A DNA stretch of 64,000 nucleotides from Sipunculus nudus. Taxonomy: Eukaryota > Annelida > Sipuncula > Golfingiida > Sipunculidae. Shown here in pieces: positions 26,085-37,039 of the stretch. The notes below the pieces were generated by a model. The model ran no database searches. It was not told the origin of the DNA and worked only from the letters and a program-made list of their open reading frames with translations. The stretch spans positions 694,001 through 758,000 of the forward strand of contig CM049315.1 in the NCBI GenBank assembly GCA_026874595.1, in the 5' to 3' direction. Numbering within the stretch: position 1 is the stretch's first letter; each line of letters starts with the position of its first letter. Made by a program: the position numbers and the translations under genes.

Positions 26085-26730
26085 GTGTTTCACACTACAT
26101 GTGTTCAAGCCACTCGGATTACGTGACAGAATGCACGAGGGCTTTTTCACTACACCGGTGTCTATAACTGTTTGTCCTTATGTTTTTCAAATCCTCTTTT
26201 AACTGGTTTACTAGGGTCAATCATACAACCAGATAATTTCTAATCCGTCAACAGGTAGTGTACGGGGCAATGCACATTTGAGACCTTCATCCGATCCCTA
26301 AGTGACGCCGCCCATTATTTGATGGACATGTGCGGTCAAACGGATAATTCCTCATAAGGTGGACTTCAAAGGGATATAAACAAAATGAAACCCGCCATGA
26401 ACACTATCGTCATCCCCAGTCTGTCGGGGCAACTTTTTTAATTTTCTCGGTGAACACACAGACCTTATTTTGATATAAGCTCTGGGATCACAGGAGGCGT
26501 TGGCTATAATTGTGATAGATAGGGTTAACAAACATCTATCTGAATTTGTGGTTGATTAGCTCCCGAGATGAAGTTTCAAGGGATTCTTGTCCTTCGTAGC
26601 TTTTTGTGGGTTCGGTGATTTCAACGTGAGCTTTCACAAGATTAAGATGTCAACATGGAATAAGCCAACTTACAAATACCCAGCCATAACGACAGAGTTA
26701 TCCGCAAGACTGCCCCGGCGAAACTAATAA
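26085..26730 (+). repeat. Unclassified interspersed repeat, copy 1
   Basis: Shares ordered blocks with 38440-39030: ACGTGACAGAATG..AGGGCTTT, then GGACTTCAAAGGGATATAAA, CAAAATGAAACC, a TTTGATATAAGCTCTG block and GTTCGGTGATTTCAACG. Its last part (GCCATAACGACAGAGTTATC) also matches 59083-59110 and 61128-61145. A TATAAA word lies immediately before a conserved ATGAAACC in two copies, but the short frames after it are not alike. I cannot name the family or show that it codes. Confidence 0.5.
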
Positions 26731-26877
26731 GGGCCTCCTAGTCGGATACCCCTTTTGTGTCTCATGTATTATTACCTACTTTTGCAAATGTCAATGAAAT
26801 CTGACAGCCGCCTCAAAGGATCTTGAATAAAGGCGAATTCTTCCAAAAGCATGTAGTTTAATTAGGCTTGGCGTTTA

Positions 26878-26881
<4 letters not shown>

Positions 26882-26942
<61 letters not shown>
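26882..26942. repeat. (TA)n microsatellite
   Basis: Pure AT dinucleotide tract. Confidence 0.95.
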
Positions 26943-26944
<2 letters not shown>

Positions 26945-27481
26945 CTGTACAAAAATACAAATGGTGTTTATATAAACGGAAAAGGAGTACTTTAAATGTA
27001 CTAACAAATAATATAAATATAGTAATAACTTAATGACGCAAGGAATTATTATCTATGTTACAGCATCGAAAGAAGACAGCTAGTTTATGGTTTCTAATAT
27101 TTCATCGTAAGATCATCCATCTAACTCGGTCTCGGTCTCAACAGTTTATCAGTTATTTCAGAGACTAAACGTTGTTTTTCACACTTTTACTTTAGTTTTT
27201 AAGTTATGCCTCCCCACATGTCTAATTTTAGCTCCAATTAATCTAGTAAAGTTGTACTGCGCTCTCTGTGCAATCACATTTACGACAGGATTCTTTACAC
27301 AGGACATTTAAACATACATGTTTAAAAACTTAAGTATATTAGTTATGGAGTAGTAACTTGATTAAAGCCACTAATCCCGCACATAATATCTGTATGTGAA
27401 TTTATAGGAAGTCCCAATACTCTACGTATATCCATTCTGTACATTGCTGACATAAGTGCTAGTGACTTATTTTTAATACAC
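26943..27481. other. Non-coding stretch
   Basis: Nothing recognised between a (TA)n tract and LTR B. No primer-binding site is visible next to LTR B, which argues that A and B are separate solo LTRs and not the two ends of one element. Confidence 0.5.
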
Positions 27482-28286
27482 TGTGACGGAACCTAATATG
27501 AACAGATCACGTAGTCGTGAGGAGCCTAAATTTTGTTATGGAGAAAAAAAAAATCAGATTCTGTAACACTAGGCTACGTGAAATGTCTAGGGGAATGAAT
27601 AAAGAATTCAGTGGTTTCTTGTTAACAAATAATTATAATTTATTCTTAAAACAACCCTAACATTACAATACACTAAATCAATACAATTTCACAGTATAAC
27701 AAGACTACAACATGAGATCAATACAAGTAAATAAATAAAGTGTACAGTACCTGGATACCACCACTGTCACAGCGACAACAAGTTCTTTATAACGTAAAAC
27801 CCAGATAAACAGTTCACATAAATCTTCTCAGAGAATAACAGTCCAGTTCCTTCACAAAATCAATCCGCCGTAATCCAAAAGTAAAGTTCTTGTTATAATC
27901 CCGAAAGCAAACTGAAGACTCTATAAGAACCGTCACAAATTTAGAAGATAATCTCTAACTGCTGCATGTATCGGAAAAGGTCCCACTCTTCTGTGTCCGC
28001 TGGAATATTTTTTCACCTCTTCTCTCTGGCTCTTAAACACAGCCCCCTATTTATAGCTTCTCATCTCAAGCCGAGAACTTTCCATTTCCCGAACAATCTA
28101 AAGAACAATACATAATACTCAGTACACACGCGTTACAGGAAACATCTAGACATCTAAATGTCCGGGTTTACACGTGGGCCGGCCCGGCTCGGCCAGGCGA
28201 TGCTGTCTGGGCAACGAGCTATGCGTGCTACACGAACCAAATGTCAACAACACATGGAACATCCCTACACACAGGCATCTGTAACA
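27482..28286 (-). mobile_element. Solo LTR B of the gypsy family
   Basis: About 805 bp, minus orientation. It begins TGTGACGGAACCTAATATG and ends CATCTGTAACA, and shares with LTR C the ATTCTGTAACACTAGG, TGAAATGTCTAGGGGAATGA and CGTGGGCCGGCCCGGCT blocks. TATTTATA at 28049-28056 gives TATAAATA on its own strand. The flanking four bases are ACAC on the left and ACAT on the right, a possible mutated 4-bp target-site duplication. The frame 28158-28439 lies partly in the LTR and is not a gene. Confidence 0.85.
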
Positions 28287-29520
28287 ACATCAAGTTTGAC
28301 ACCGCTCAAAAGAGCAACAAAATTGTGGAATATTACATTCAAAGAAACAGGTAAAAGAGTTCCAAAGTTCGCCATCAACTTATTAACGGTGAAAATAAAA
28401 TCACCCCTTTTTTCTAAATATACAAACCTTATGAGTTAACTCATTATTCAAATTGACACCCATATGACAAACATTTTCTTTCGATATTCTTTTGATATTA
28501 TTTTACTCGAGTACAGGACATGAGCCTGGTTTCCTTATAAATATTATACAAGTTGTCTTTTTTTTGGCATTTTATGTAAATTTGTATTGCTGTAATCAAT
28601 TCCTGGTTGGACTGAAAAGTGTAATATAACAGCACCCGCAAAATGACTTCCAGCATAACTTCCTATTACCATTTCCTTCAATCTGCCCACTAGTTTATCC
28701 ATGTAAACACTAAAGAGCATAATAATTTGGATAATATACCGCCTTGTCTCAATCTAATGGACTCCGAAAAAAAATAATCTGAAAGCTTCCTTTTCCATCT
28801 CATACATTCCGTTTTTTTCTCAAATACATATCAAGTAACAGTCTTATGATAATAGCAGGTATATTTCAACGATAAAGGAGGTTAAATAATTTACAAAATG
28901 AATTTGTCAAAAGCTTAGAAAGCGTCTAATTAACAACAGTACACTTTGGTGCCACGAGACATATAGCTTGCAATATTCTTTAACACAGACGCACACATTG
29001 TATTGGAATGTTGCTTTTTGAAAGCAAACTTTAGATTTGATTTCTCGAGTTGTTTACGACATTATTGAAGTATCAAAGTTCAAACAGTTCACAAATACTA
29101 CTGCACAACGGAATACCTTGATGATTTCACTAATTGATATATTTTCTTACAGGATCCGTTGGTATCGACGAAAAAAACAGATTAAAATAGATAATCTGAT
29201 GTAAACCCATGTTAAAGCATCGAATTAAACAGAAATGAAAATAACACAAATAACTGATGAGAACCATGACTGATACATGATCAGAAGACAGACCGTTTTT
29301 TCCTGATTTTAAAAGTGTGGATGCCTGTTTTACATGATGTACGTATATGGCACAGGTCTCATGGCAATGCGAGATCAGTCTGGATATTTGTTGTCTAATA
29401 CAGGCTATATCATCTTAATCAGTCGAAACACTGTTACACAACTAACAATATTTAGTCTTAAAACACTGAACGATAACATCATCTTTGCACTGATCACTAA
29501 TAATATTCGTTAGTATTTAA
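28287..29520. other. Non-coding stretch
   Basis: Nothing recognised on either strand. Confidence 0.45.
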
Positions 29521-29522
29521 TT

Positions 29523-31310
29523 TTATATTTTTATTTGTTTAAACTCAACCAAGAAATCTCTCTTGTTATTAAAGTAAGCCAATTCGGACATACGACTATA
29601 AGTAACATGTTTTATTTTCGTATGATATCGCGCCCACGTTGCCCTACGTTTTATGGTCTGCCACACTGGTTCCATATGGCATGCCAGAAAAGAGCTCCTG
29701 AGCGTAGCGCATTCTTTGGTACCAATAACATCATAACATTGTTTACGTAACATCAGTAAGTAACCTTCACTGTCAGTGAACGTAAGCGATGAGGGATCAC
29801 CGTCAACATCGTCTATGTCCCTCTCTCTACTATTCGCTTTTTTTCTGGTGTAGACTTATCTGCATGATTGCTCTGAGCTTCCTTCACGGATAGTCCTCCA
29901 TCATCGTGCCCCTAGTGAAGAGCTGGATTGTTTGTCAGCTCGCGGACCTAGCTTGGGTTGCGGTCGCTGATAACCAGACGGATCAGACCGGAGACTTTCG
30001 TGCCGATTGGCATCTTCATCAGCGGCTGTTTGGTTACAGTTCTACGGTTTTGTCAAGTACATGCCAGTCTACACAGGCCCCTGTTCTGCCAATGGTATGT
30101 TTTTCACATGAGATACTGTCAAAACCAGTGGAAGAGACAGTTGTCGCATAAGACTGCTTAGTGACTGTTCAGTCCATGTCAAGCATACTCTGCTAGACCG
30201 TCATGTTCAGTGTACGTATTGAGTCACCATTACCTTCAGATCTCATTTCTACTAGCTTTAGTCTCTGAACTGATCCCTTAAAGTTGTATATGAAGTCTGC
30301 TCAGGACTGTATTTAGGTGTGCGGTCCAAGTTGCAAGCAGCAAACCTAAGAGCGACCATTCCTTGCGAAACCACATTGGTTAACTCCGAGATGATATCAT
30401 CTGCTTCGGGTGTATAAGCCGTTCGTCCCTGTGTCTTGACGCGATTTCAAACACTTCCAAGTTTTTGCTCCCCTACAGATTCTTTTCCTCATTTATTCTG
30501 TCTGCATCGTAAAACCTCATTTCTATTAGCTTTAGTCTCTGAACTGATCCCTTAAAGTTGTATATGAAGTCTGCTCAGGACTGTATTTAGGTATGCGGTC
30601 CAAGTTGCAAGCAGCAAACCTCAGAGCGACCATTCCTTGCGAAACCACATTGGTTAACTCCGAGATTAAATCATCTGCATCGGGTGTATGAGCCGTTCGT
30701 CCCTGTGTCTTGACGCGATTTCAAACACTTCCAAGTTTTTGCTCCCCTACAGACTCTTTGCTTCATTTATTCTGTCTACATCGTAAAACCTTACAATTAC
30801 CATCCGCAGTTGACCGACAAACAAAGGGCTGTACATAGGACAACAACTCATTGTTAACACAATTTAATCTTACAACACCATTCTGGTCAGGGAAACGGCC
30901 ACCCAATTTGAACCTGTTGATTATTTGGCCTTCGTAAGACATTGAACTGTCAGCAACATAAGCCAGATCCCGAAAATAGTTCCTTTGTATAACAGTCTTT
31001 CAGCGTATCGCAAATTGCACATCAATTGTCATTAGCAAGCATATCAGATGTTGCCTCGTTTTGGGTACAACTTGTACCAGACCTTTAATCTGCTCCATTT
31101 ATTTTATGCTTATTTTCCCGTAAGTATTTGGCCAATATTCTGCTGCACAATCGTGACAATACAAATCATCATCAATATTTAATTCCACACACCTTTCCCT
31201 TTTACCATATATCTGTTTTAAGATGACCAACGTTCGTGGAACTGGCTCAACATCCAGTGTGGTCAGGTGCTCACGAAGATCAATGAACCGTTGAACTGTT
31301 CACCCGATAT
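29523..31310 (-). pseudogene. Degraded unrecognised coding remnant
   Basis: Conceptual minus-strand translation gives several protein-like runs broken by stops and frame changes. Around 31310-31110 there is an Arg/Leu-rich run leading to an acidic IDDD and a YCHDC cysteine pair. Around 30965-30790 there is an uninterrupted run with LAYVADSSMSYEGQ and a terminal STADGNC. In each copy of the 274-bp duplication there is a run with GRTAYTPEADDIISELTNVV and LRFAACNLDRTPKYSP. Around 29800-29523 a run includes DIDDVDGDPSSLTF. A DGNC tetrapeptide occurs at the active Cys of OTU-type cysteine proteases, but the residues after it do not fit, so that is only a hint. I do not recognise the family; a mobile-element protein or a retrocopied host gene are both possible. 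It lies head to head with the gypsy gag at 31684. Confidence 0.45.
30242..30789. repeat. 274-bp tandem duplication
   Basis: Copy 1 at 30242-30515 and copy 2 at 30516-30789 are nearly identical (for example ATGATATCATCTGCTTCGG versus ATTAAATCATCTGCATCGG). The period, 274, is not a multiple of three, so the second copy is out of frame with the first in the minus-strand remnant. The high identity implies a recent event on an already decayed sequence, or an assembly error. Confidence 0.92.
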
Positions 31311-31683
31311 GAACAGAGTAAAAAGTCTCCAATATTTCTATGTTTTCTATGATTTACAATTCTAGATTTTACAGAAGTGTCAGAAGGCAAGCACCAATGG
31401 TATCTGTCTAAATATAAGAGAAAGAGTCTTTTGTGGAAAAAAATTTCTTTATTGACCTTTTTGTGTGTCCATAATCACCATTTCGGGGGGGGGGGGGAGT
31501 CTAATTTTTCAATATGGTACAGTATATTTCTTAAGATTGCCGAGCTATTATAAAAGTTTCATCAAAATCAGATACTAGATACATTGTTTACAATACATTG
31601 TTTACAAAATTACACACTGTTTACATTACATTGTTTACAAGATTTATCTGAGTGTTTTTTTGTTGTTGTTTCAACATCTTAAC
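31311..31683. other. Gypsy upstream region without a 5' LTR
   Basis: A complete element should have a 5' LTR and primer-binding site here. Neither is present: none of the conserved LTR blocks (the TATA region, TGTTACGG or TCCGTAACA ends) occurs. It contains a run of about 13 G at 31485-31497 and, at 31584-31642, four copies of TGTTTACA, three of them as CATTGTTTACA. TGTTTAC is also a forkhead-type motif, which may be coincidence. Confidence 0.55.
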
Positions 31684-32889
31684 ATGGCAGATTTCAAACC
31701 TGAGATATTTGTTGAAGATCCCGACCCTGATCAACTTGAACAGTTGACAAAGGAACAGTTGTTGGGTTTGGGACAACATTTAGGGCTAGTGGTGAAAAAA
31801 AAGCTTTGAGAAAGCCTGATATCATTGCTAAAATCCTGCAAGATCTAGTTAGCAAAGGTTTAATTGAAGAGAGTGAAGTAGAAACATAAAAAATGACAGC
31901 CTTGCTATGCAATTAGAATTTAAAAATTTGGAAATGCAACATGAGCTAGCATTAAAGAAGAACGGTTAGAAAGAGAAAGACTAGAAAAAAGATAAAGAAA
32001 TTGAGTTAAAACGACTGGAGTTAGAAAGACTTAAACTAGAACTTAGTCTACTTGCTGCCCCAATTCACAGTTTTGATGCTACTGGACACATAGATTTGTC
32101 CCATCTATTCAAGAAAAAGAGGTTGATAAATATTTCTTACACTTTGAGAAGGTAGTTGAAAATTTGAACTGGCCTATGGAAAATTGGACTATGCTGTTAC
32201 AAAGTATATTGACTGGCAGGGCAAGAGATATTTATACAGAGCTTTCAGTGGAAGCTGCTGATGACTATGACCATTTTAAACGGTTAATCCTAAAAGGTTA
32301 TGAGTTAGTTCCGGAGGCCTACCGCCAGAATTTGGAAAAAGCGCAAAGAACAGACTTACGTAGAATTTGCTAGGATAAAAGAGCAGTTGTTTGATCGCTG
32401 GTTTAGTTCTAAAAATGTAATGAAAGATTATGACAATTTGCGCTAGTTGATTTTGCTTGAAGAATTTAAGCGCTGCATTAACGCAGATGTTAAAACTTTT
32501 CTTGATGAGAAAAGTCCTGAAACACTTGACATTGCTGCTCTATTGGCTGATGATTATTCATAAACACAAAAAATGTCCTTTACTAGCAAATCAAACCAGT
32601 CATTCACAAACAAGAATGTAAGTCGTTATGGTCAAAAGAAGTTTAAAGCCAGTCACCCAGTACAAGTAGTCCTGTTAGTTCAGCAAAGTCCATTGCTACA
32701 TCTCCGTCCACGTCCAATGTGTATGAATTCAACCAAGTTCAGTCATTTTCAAAGAAAATATGTAATTACTGCAAAAAGGAAGGTCATCTAAAATCTGACT
32801 GCTGGAAACTTGCGAATAAAGCAAAGGGTAAACCTTATGGTTTTGTTTCGAAATCTATGCATAGCAAGGGCCAGGCTCTTTTCATGTAA
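31684..32889 (+). pseudogene. gag: Gypsy gag remnant
   Basis: The structural capsid protein of the retroelement. ATG at 31684 opens a frame beginning MADFKPEIFVED that stops at 31807 beside an A8 run. Frame changes then continue it as a short KALRKPDIIAKIL helix of SAP-like look, and a Glu/Lys/Arg/Leu-rich coiled-coil-like segment (about 31905-32060). A capsid-like stretch follows (about 32100-32560) with WTMLLQSILTGRARDIYTEL at 32188-32247. A retroviral zinc knuckle, C-X2-C-X4-H-X4-C (CNYCKKEGHLKSDC), lies at 32761-32802. There are at least four breaks, including stops in the capsid segment (about 32371 and 32443). The start was chosen as the first ATG of the run; upstream sequence shows no leader features. 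Confidence 0.8.
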
Positions 32890-33289
32890 ATAAGGTGTAC
32901 AACTCCTTTATTGACTCTAAAAAAGGGTTTGAAGCTACGGAGGCCAAGTTGCCGTCCGATTCTAAAGAAGAATCCGTAGTTTGCAGGTGAAAACCTCAGT
33001 TGATTCCTGCGAGGAATTTAATTAGGCTGGGTCCTTTAAAAAATCTAAGTACTTTTTATGACTCTTGCGAGAGTATTTCAAATGAGGCCAGATCCTCTTA
33101 AGACAAACAAAAGTTTGTTTCTGCTGAGGAAAATTCCTCTGTTGACTCCCATGAGGAGTTTGATTGTAGTAAGGATGTAGATTCTAAATGACTCTGAAAA
33201 AGAGTTTATGACTGACACAATCAGTGTCATTTCATTGTTTGATGATACTGAGGTAGTAGATTCCTCTCCTGACTCTGAAATGGAGTTAT

Positions 33290-33730
33290 TTAAGCCATTC
33301 ATACATGATGGTCTTGTATCACTTTTGAAGTGATTTTTCAGATTCTACCCCTATTTGAATTATGAGGGTCACTGGTTCAAACCCTCATGTTATCAAAAAC
33401 CTTTGCCATTTTTCTTATAGGTCCTTTACTGGTGCACATGCACTTGTTAATGGTGTGTTTTCAGACAGGCACACTTCAGTTCCGCTTCACAGTTTACATT
33501 TAAAGTCAGATTTGATTTCTGGGAATATTATTGTGAGCATTAGAACTGCTTTACCTTGTAAGGGAATTCAGTTGCTGCTAGGCAACGATGTTGCAGGTTA
33601 CAAAGTACAGCCTGTACCAGTAGTGACAGAAAAGCCGTCATTTGATCATGACACTGATCCTGAAAGTCAGGAAATACCTGGTTTGTATCCTTTATGTGCT
33701 GTAACAAGATCTATGGCCAAGAAGCCATGA
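33290..33730 (+). pseudogene. Gypsy aspartic protease remnant
   Basis: The protease that would cleave the polyprotein. An open run from 33362 to 33730 contains the hallmark C-terminal LLLGNDVAG flap/helix block followed by a Val/Pro-rich segment. The active-site triad D-T-G appears as V-T-G: GTC at 33368-33370 replaces the Asp codon, which would abolish catalysis. The stretch 32890-33290 that joins gag to protease is Ser/Asp/Glu-rich in conceptual translation and broken by several stops. The final residues (AVTRSMAKKP) are typical of the linker after gypsy proteases. Confidence 0.75.
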
Positions 33731-34000
33731 GGATAATGGTCCAGATAACAACCATCTGGGAGTCACTAGTGACTCGTCTAACGACTCGCCCGTACAGGAT
33801 GCAGCATTTTCAAGGTCAGAACTTACTGCAGAACTGCATAAGGCCCTGATATTTCATGTTTGTTTCCCAGGACATTTTCTAAAGATGAACTGTCACAGAA
33901 CCAAGTTTGTTTTTATGTCAAAAATGGAGTGCTTATGCGTAAATGACGACCACCCGATGTATGCGCTGATGATGAGTGGGCCATCAAACATCAAATTGTA
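33731..34000 (+). pseudogene. Broken protease-integrase linker
   Basis: Conceptual translation in shifting frames gives short fragments consistent with the polyprotein region before the integrase zinc domain. No uninterrupted run is present. Confidence 0.4.
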
Positions 34001-35130
34001 ATGCTCAAAAGCTTGGCACATCAGGCTCCTTTGTCTGGCCATTTAGGTATAAATAAAACTTACCAGAAAGTTAGTACACGCGTCTATTGGCCTAACCTCA
34101 GGACAGATGTTGTACAATATTGTAAATCAGGAAAGCCTAATCAGAATCCTCCTGAAGCCCCACTTAGGCCTATTCCTGCTTTCGAGGAATCATTTAGTAG
34201 AATTATTGTTGACTGTGTTTGACCACTGCCCAAAACAAAATCTGGACATGAATACTTGCTGACAATTATGTGCGCATCTACCAGGTTCCCTGAGGCAATA
34301 CCATTGCGCAAAATTAATACCAAAAGTGTTGTCAAGGCTCTGACTAAGTTTTTTTACAACTTTCGGATTACCAAAATCCGTCCAGTCCGACTTAGGGTCT
34401 AATTTTATGTCTGGCTTATTCCAGCAAATTATGCTTGAGCTAGATATAAAACAGTACAGCCCTTCGCCATACCATCCTGAAAGTCAGGGCGCCCCCAAGC
34501 GTTTTCACCAGACATTAAAAAAACATGATTAGGACCTATTGCTATGACACACAGAAAGACTGGGATGAAGGAATCCACATATTGCTGTTTGCTGTCAGAG
34601 AATCCTTTCAAGAGTCCTTGGGTTTCAGTCCCTTTGAACTACCTTTTGGACACTCAGTTCGCGGTGCATTAAAACTGCTTGAAGAAAAACTCTTGTGTGA
34701 AAATCCTAATTCTCTTAGGTTGTTGCACTATGTCTCGGACTTTCGCACTAAACTACACAATGCCTGTGAGATAGCATAGTCTTATCAAAAATCTGCACAA
34801 AGTAAAATGAAAACAAAGTATGACAAGCACACTGTAGGTAGGACGTTTGGGCCTGGTGAAAAGGTCCTTGTCTTACTCCCCATCCCTGGCAGACCTCTGC
34901 AAGCTAGGTATTTTGGTCCTTACATTGTTGACAAGAAAGTCAGTGATTTAAATTACATACTGTTGAAACCAGAAGGCGTAAGAAAAAAAAAACAACTGTG
35001 CCATGATTACATGTTGAAACCATATTATGACAGAAATAGCACATCAGATGTTGTACATAATGTCACTGCTGTTATTTGTGTAAAAACTGACCCTGACCTA
35101 GTTAAAGTAGATACTGATTGTGTGATGTAG
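34001..35130 (+). pseudogene. Gypsy integrase remnant
   Basis: DNA-integrating enzyme in several pieces. The N-terminal zinc domain shows its two His (AHQ and GHLG, about 34016-34047) and one Cys (YCKSGKPNQ). The second Cys appears lost in a small deletion. The DDE core has Asp in IIVDCV (34211-34213) and Asp in VQSDLGSNF (34389-34391). Exactly 36 codons on, at 34497-34499, a Lys codon (APKRFH) stands where the D-35-E catalytic Glu belongs. In-frame TGA follows at 34220 and TAG at about 34777; frame changes occur near 34350 and 34520. The C-terminal domain (34807-35130) has the GPGEKVLVLLP and ARYFGPYIV strands typical of gypsy integrases. Clearly inactive. Confidence 0.85.
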
Positions 35131-36265
35131 ACATTCAGTATGGAACAGTACCACTAAAATCTCAGACGTGCTTAACAACCTGGATGCCAAACTGTCACCC
35201 CTTACCGCACAACAACAACAACAAGACCTCAAGAAACCTGCTGCGGAATAATGAACATTTGTTCAGTGACATTCCAACGGGAACTAACATTGTGCCATGA
35301 CGTCGATGTTGGCGAGGCAAGTGCAGTCTAGCAGCATCCTTATAGACTGAATCCAGAAAAGCAAAAGTATCTACAAGATGAGATTCAATATTTGCTGGAC
35401 AATGATTTTATTGAACCTAGTAACAGTAACTGGGGTTCATCATGTATTCTTGTCCCAAAACCTGATGGAAGTTACCGTATGTGCACAGATTGTCGAAAAC
35501 TTAACTCTGTCACCAAGACTGACACGTTCCCGATTCCGAGGATCGATGATTGTATTGATAGAGTCGGTTGCTTCAGGTATGTTTCCAAGTTTGACTTGCT
35601 AAAAGGATTCTGGCAAGTTTCGCTGACATCCGCATTTGTGACTCCGCAAGGACTGTACCAGTATAAAGTTATGCCGTTTGGCAAGAAGAACTCGCCAGCC
35701 ACGTTCCAGCACCTCATCCATATGGTTGTAAAGGACACTCAGGGCTAGGACAAAGCAAAAGTATCTACAAGATGAGATTCAATATTTGCTGGACAATGAT
35801 TTTATTGAACCTAGTAACAGTAACTGGGGTTCATCATGTATTCTTGTCCCAAAACCTGATGGAAGTTACCGTATGTGCACAGATTGTCGAAAACTTAACT
35901 CTGTCACCAAGACTGACACGTTCCCGATTCCGAGGATCGATGATTGTATTGATAGAGTCGGTTGCTTCAGGTATGTTTCCAAGTTTGACTTGCTAAAAGG
36001 ATTCTGGCAAGTTTCGCTGACATCCGCATTTGTGACTCCGCAAGGACTGTACCAGTATAAAGTTATGCCGTTTGGCAAGAAGAACTCGCCAGCCACGTTC
36101 CAGCACTTCATCCATATGGTTGTCAAGGACACTCAGGGCTAGGACGCATATACTGATGACCTCATGATGTACAACGACACTTTGGAGAAACATCTGCAAA
36201 TTCTTCACGACCTCTTCGAAAGACTCAGTGAGGCATGTCTGACCATTGTCATGCACAAGTAACAT
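35131..36265 (+). pseudogene. Gypsy reverse transcriptase with 394-bp internal duplication
   Basis: Reverse transcriptase that would copy element RNA. The N-terminal lead-in (about 35220-35360) runs through a HDVDVGEA block in broken frames. Copy 1 (35392-35748) carries VPKPDGSYRMCTDCRKLN, FPIPRIDDC, SKFDLLKGFWQVSL and YKVMPFGKKNSPATFQ. Copy 2 (35786-36142) repeats all of these, and only after copy 2 does the catalytic box follow, as AYTDD at 36146-36160 (YIDD in most relatives), preceded by an in-frame TAG at 36140. Copies differ at two bases I can see (CACCTC/CACTTC and GTAAAG/GTCAAG). The duplicated fingers/palm segment and the stops make it non-functional. Confidence 0.9.
35361..36148. 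repeat. 394-bp tandem duplication inside reverse transcriptase
   Basis: GCAAAAGTATCTACAAGATG begins at both 35361 and 35755. Copy 1 ends GGCTAGGAC and runs straight into AAAGCAAAAG of copy 2. Identity is about 99.5 percent (two visible differences). The period leaves remainder 1 on division by three. Confidence 0.95.
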
Positions 36266-36920
36266 TTTTGGGTCATATTGTAGGGCAGGGTCAAATAAAA
36301 CCTGTTGATGCTAAAATAAGTGCTATCTCTGTATTTCCTAGACCAGAAAACAAAAAAGCAAATAATGCGTCTTCTTGGTATGGTTGGATACTTTAAGAAG
36401 TTTTGTTTAAATTTTTCTGCTGCAGCTGAACCTTTGACAAATTTGTTAAAGAAGAAACAAAAGTTTTTAAGGAATGTTCAGTGTGAAAATGCATTTCATT
36501 ATTTGAAAGCAATTCTGCAAAGTTCACCAGTTTTGGTAGCTCCTGACTTTTCTGTACCTTTTAAGTTAAGTGTAGAAGCTAGTGATGCTGCTGCTGGTGC
36601 TGTGTTGTTACGAGTAGGCAATGATGGCATAGATCATCCAATTAGTTTTTTTTCAGGAAGTTTTAATGCAAACCAGAAAAAGTACTCCACTATTAAAAAG
36701 AATATTTGGCTTTGATTTTGGCCTTACAACAGTTTGAAGTTTATGTCACTTCATCAGTCAAGCCTGTCATTGTCGTCAGTGATCACAATCCTCTCACGTT
36801 CATGAACAAATTGAAGTGTAAAAATCAAAGATTGTTGAGATGGAGATGGACAATCTTGAAATCAGACACATTAAGAGGAAGTCAATGTACTTGCTGATTG
36901 CTTATCGAAATGTTTATGAA
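36266..36920 (+). pseudogene. Gypsy RNase H remnant
   Basis: Follows the reverse transcriptase thumb. FLGHIVGQGQIKP precedes the connection segment with MRLLGMVGYFKKFC (about 36365-36406). RNase H acidic residues: Asp in EASDAAAGAVL (36584-36586), Asp in VVSDHNPL (36781-36783) and Asp in LADCLSKC (36896-36898, reached after a frame change). In the YSTI block (about 36681) the usual Glu pair is replaced by Lys, and a TGA at 36713 breaks the frame before ALILALQQFEVYV. It would remove the RNA strand during reverse transcription; inactive here. Confidence 0.85.
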
Positions 36921-37039
36921 ATGTTGTACACGAGATGTTTATGTAATGTTGTATATAAGATGTTTTTGAGATATGGTAAAGATTTAGAGATTGCGATCAC
37001 AAAAAGAAAGTTTTCCGAGAAAACTATCTTTTTTCCTTT

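Noticed and set aside
25065-28286. One complete LTR retrotransposon bounded by LTRs A and B
   Set aside because: No primer-binding site, polypurine tract or coding remnant lies between them; the inner DNA is an unrelated repeat and microsatellites.
29906-30161. Plus-strand frames of 81 and 67 codons
   Set aside because: The minus strand of the same stretch carries the protein-like remnant; these overlap each other and look like shadows.
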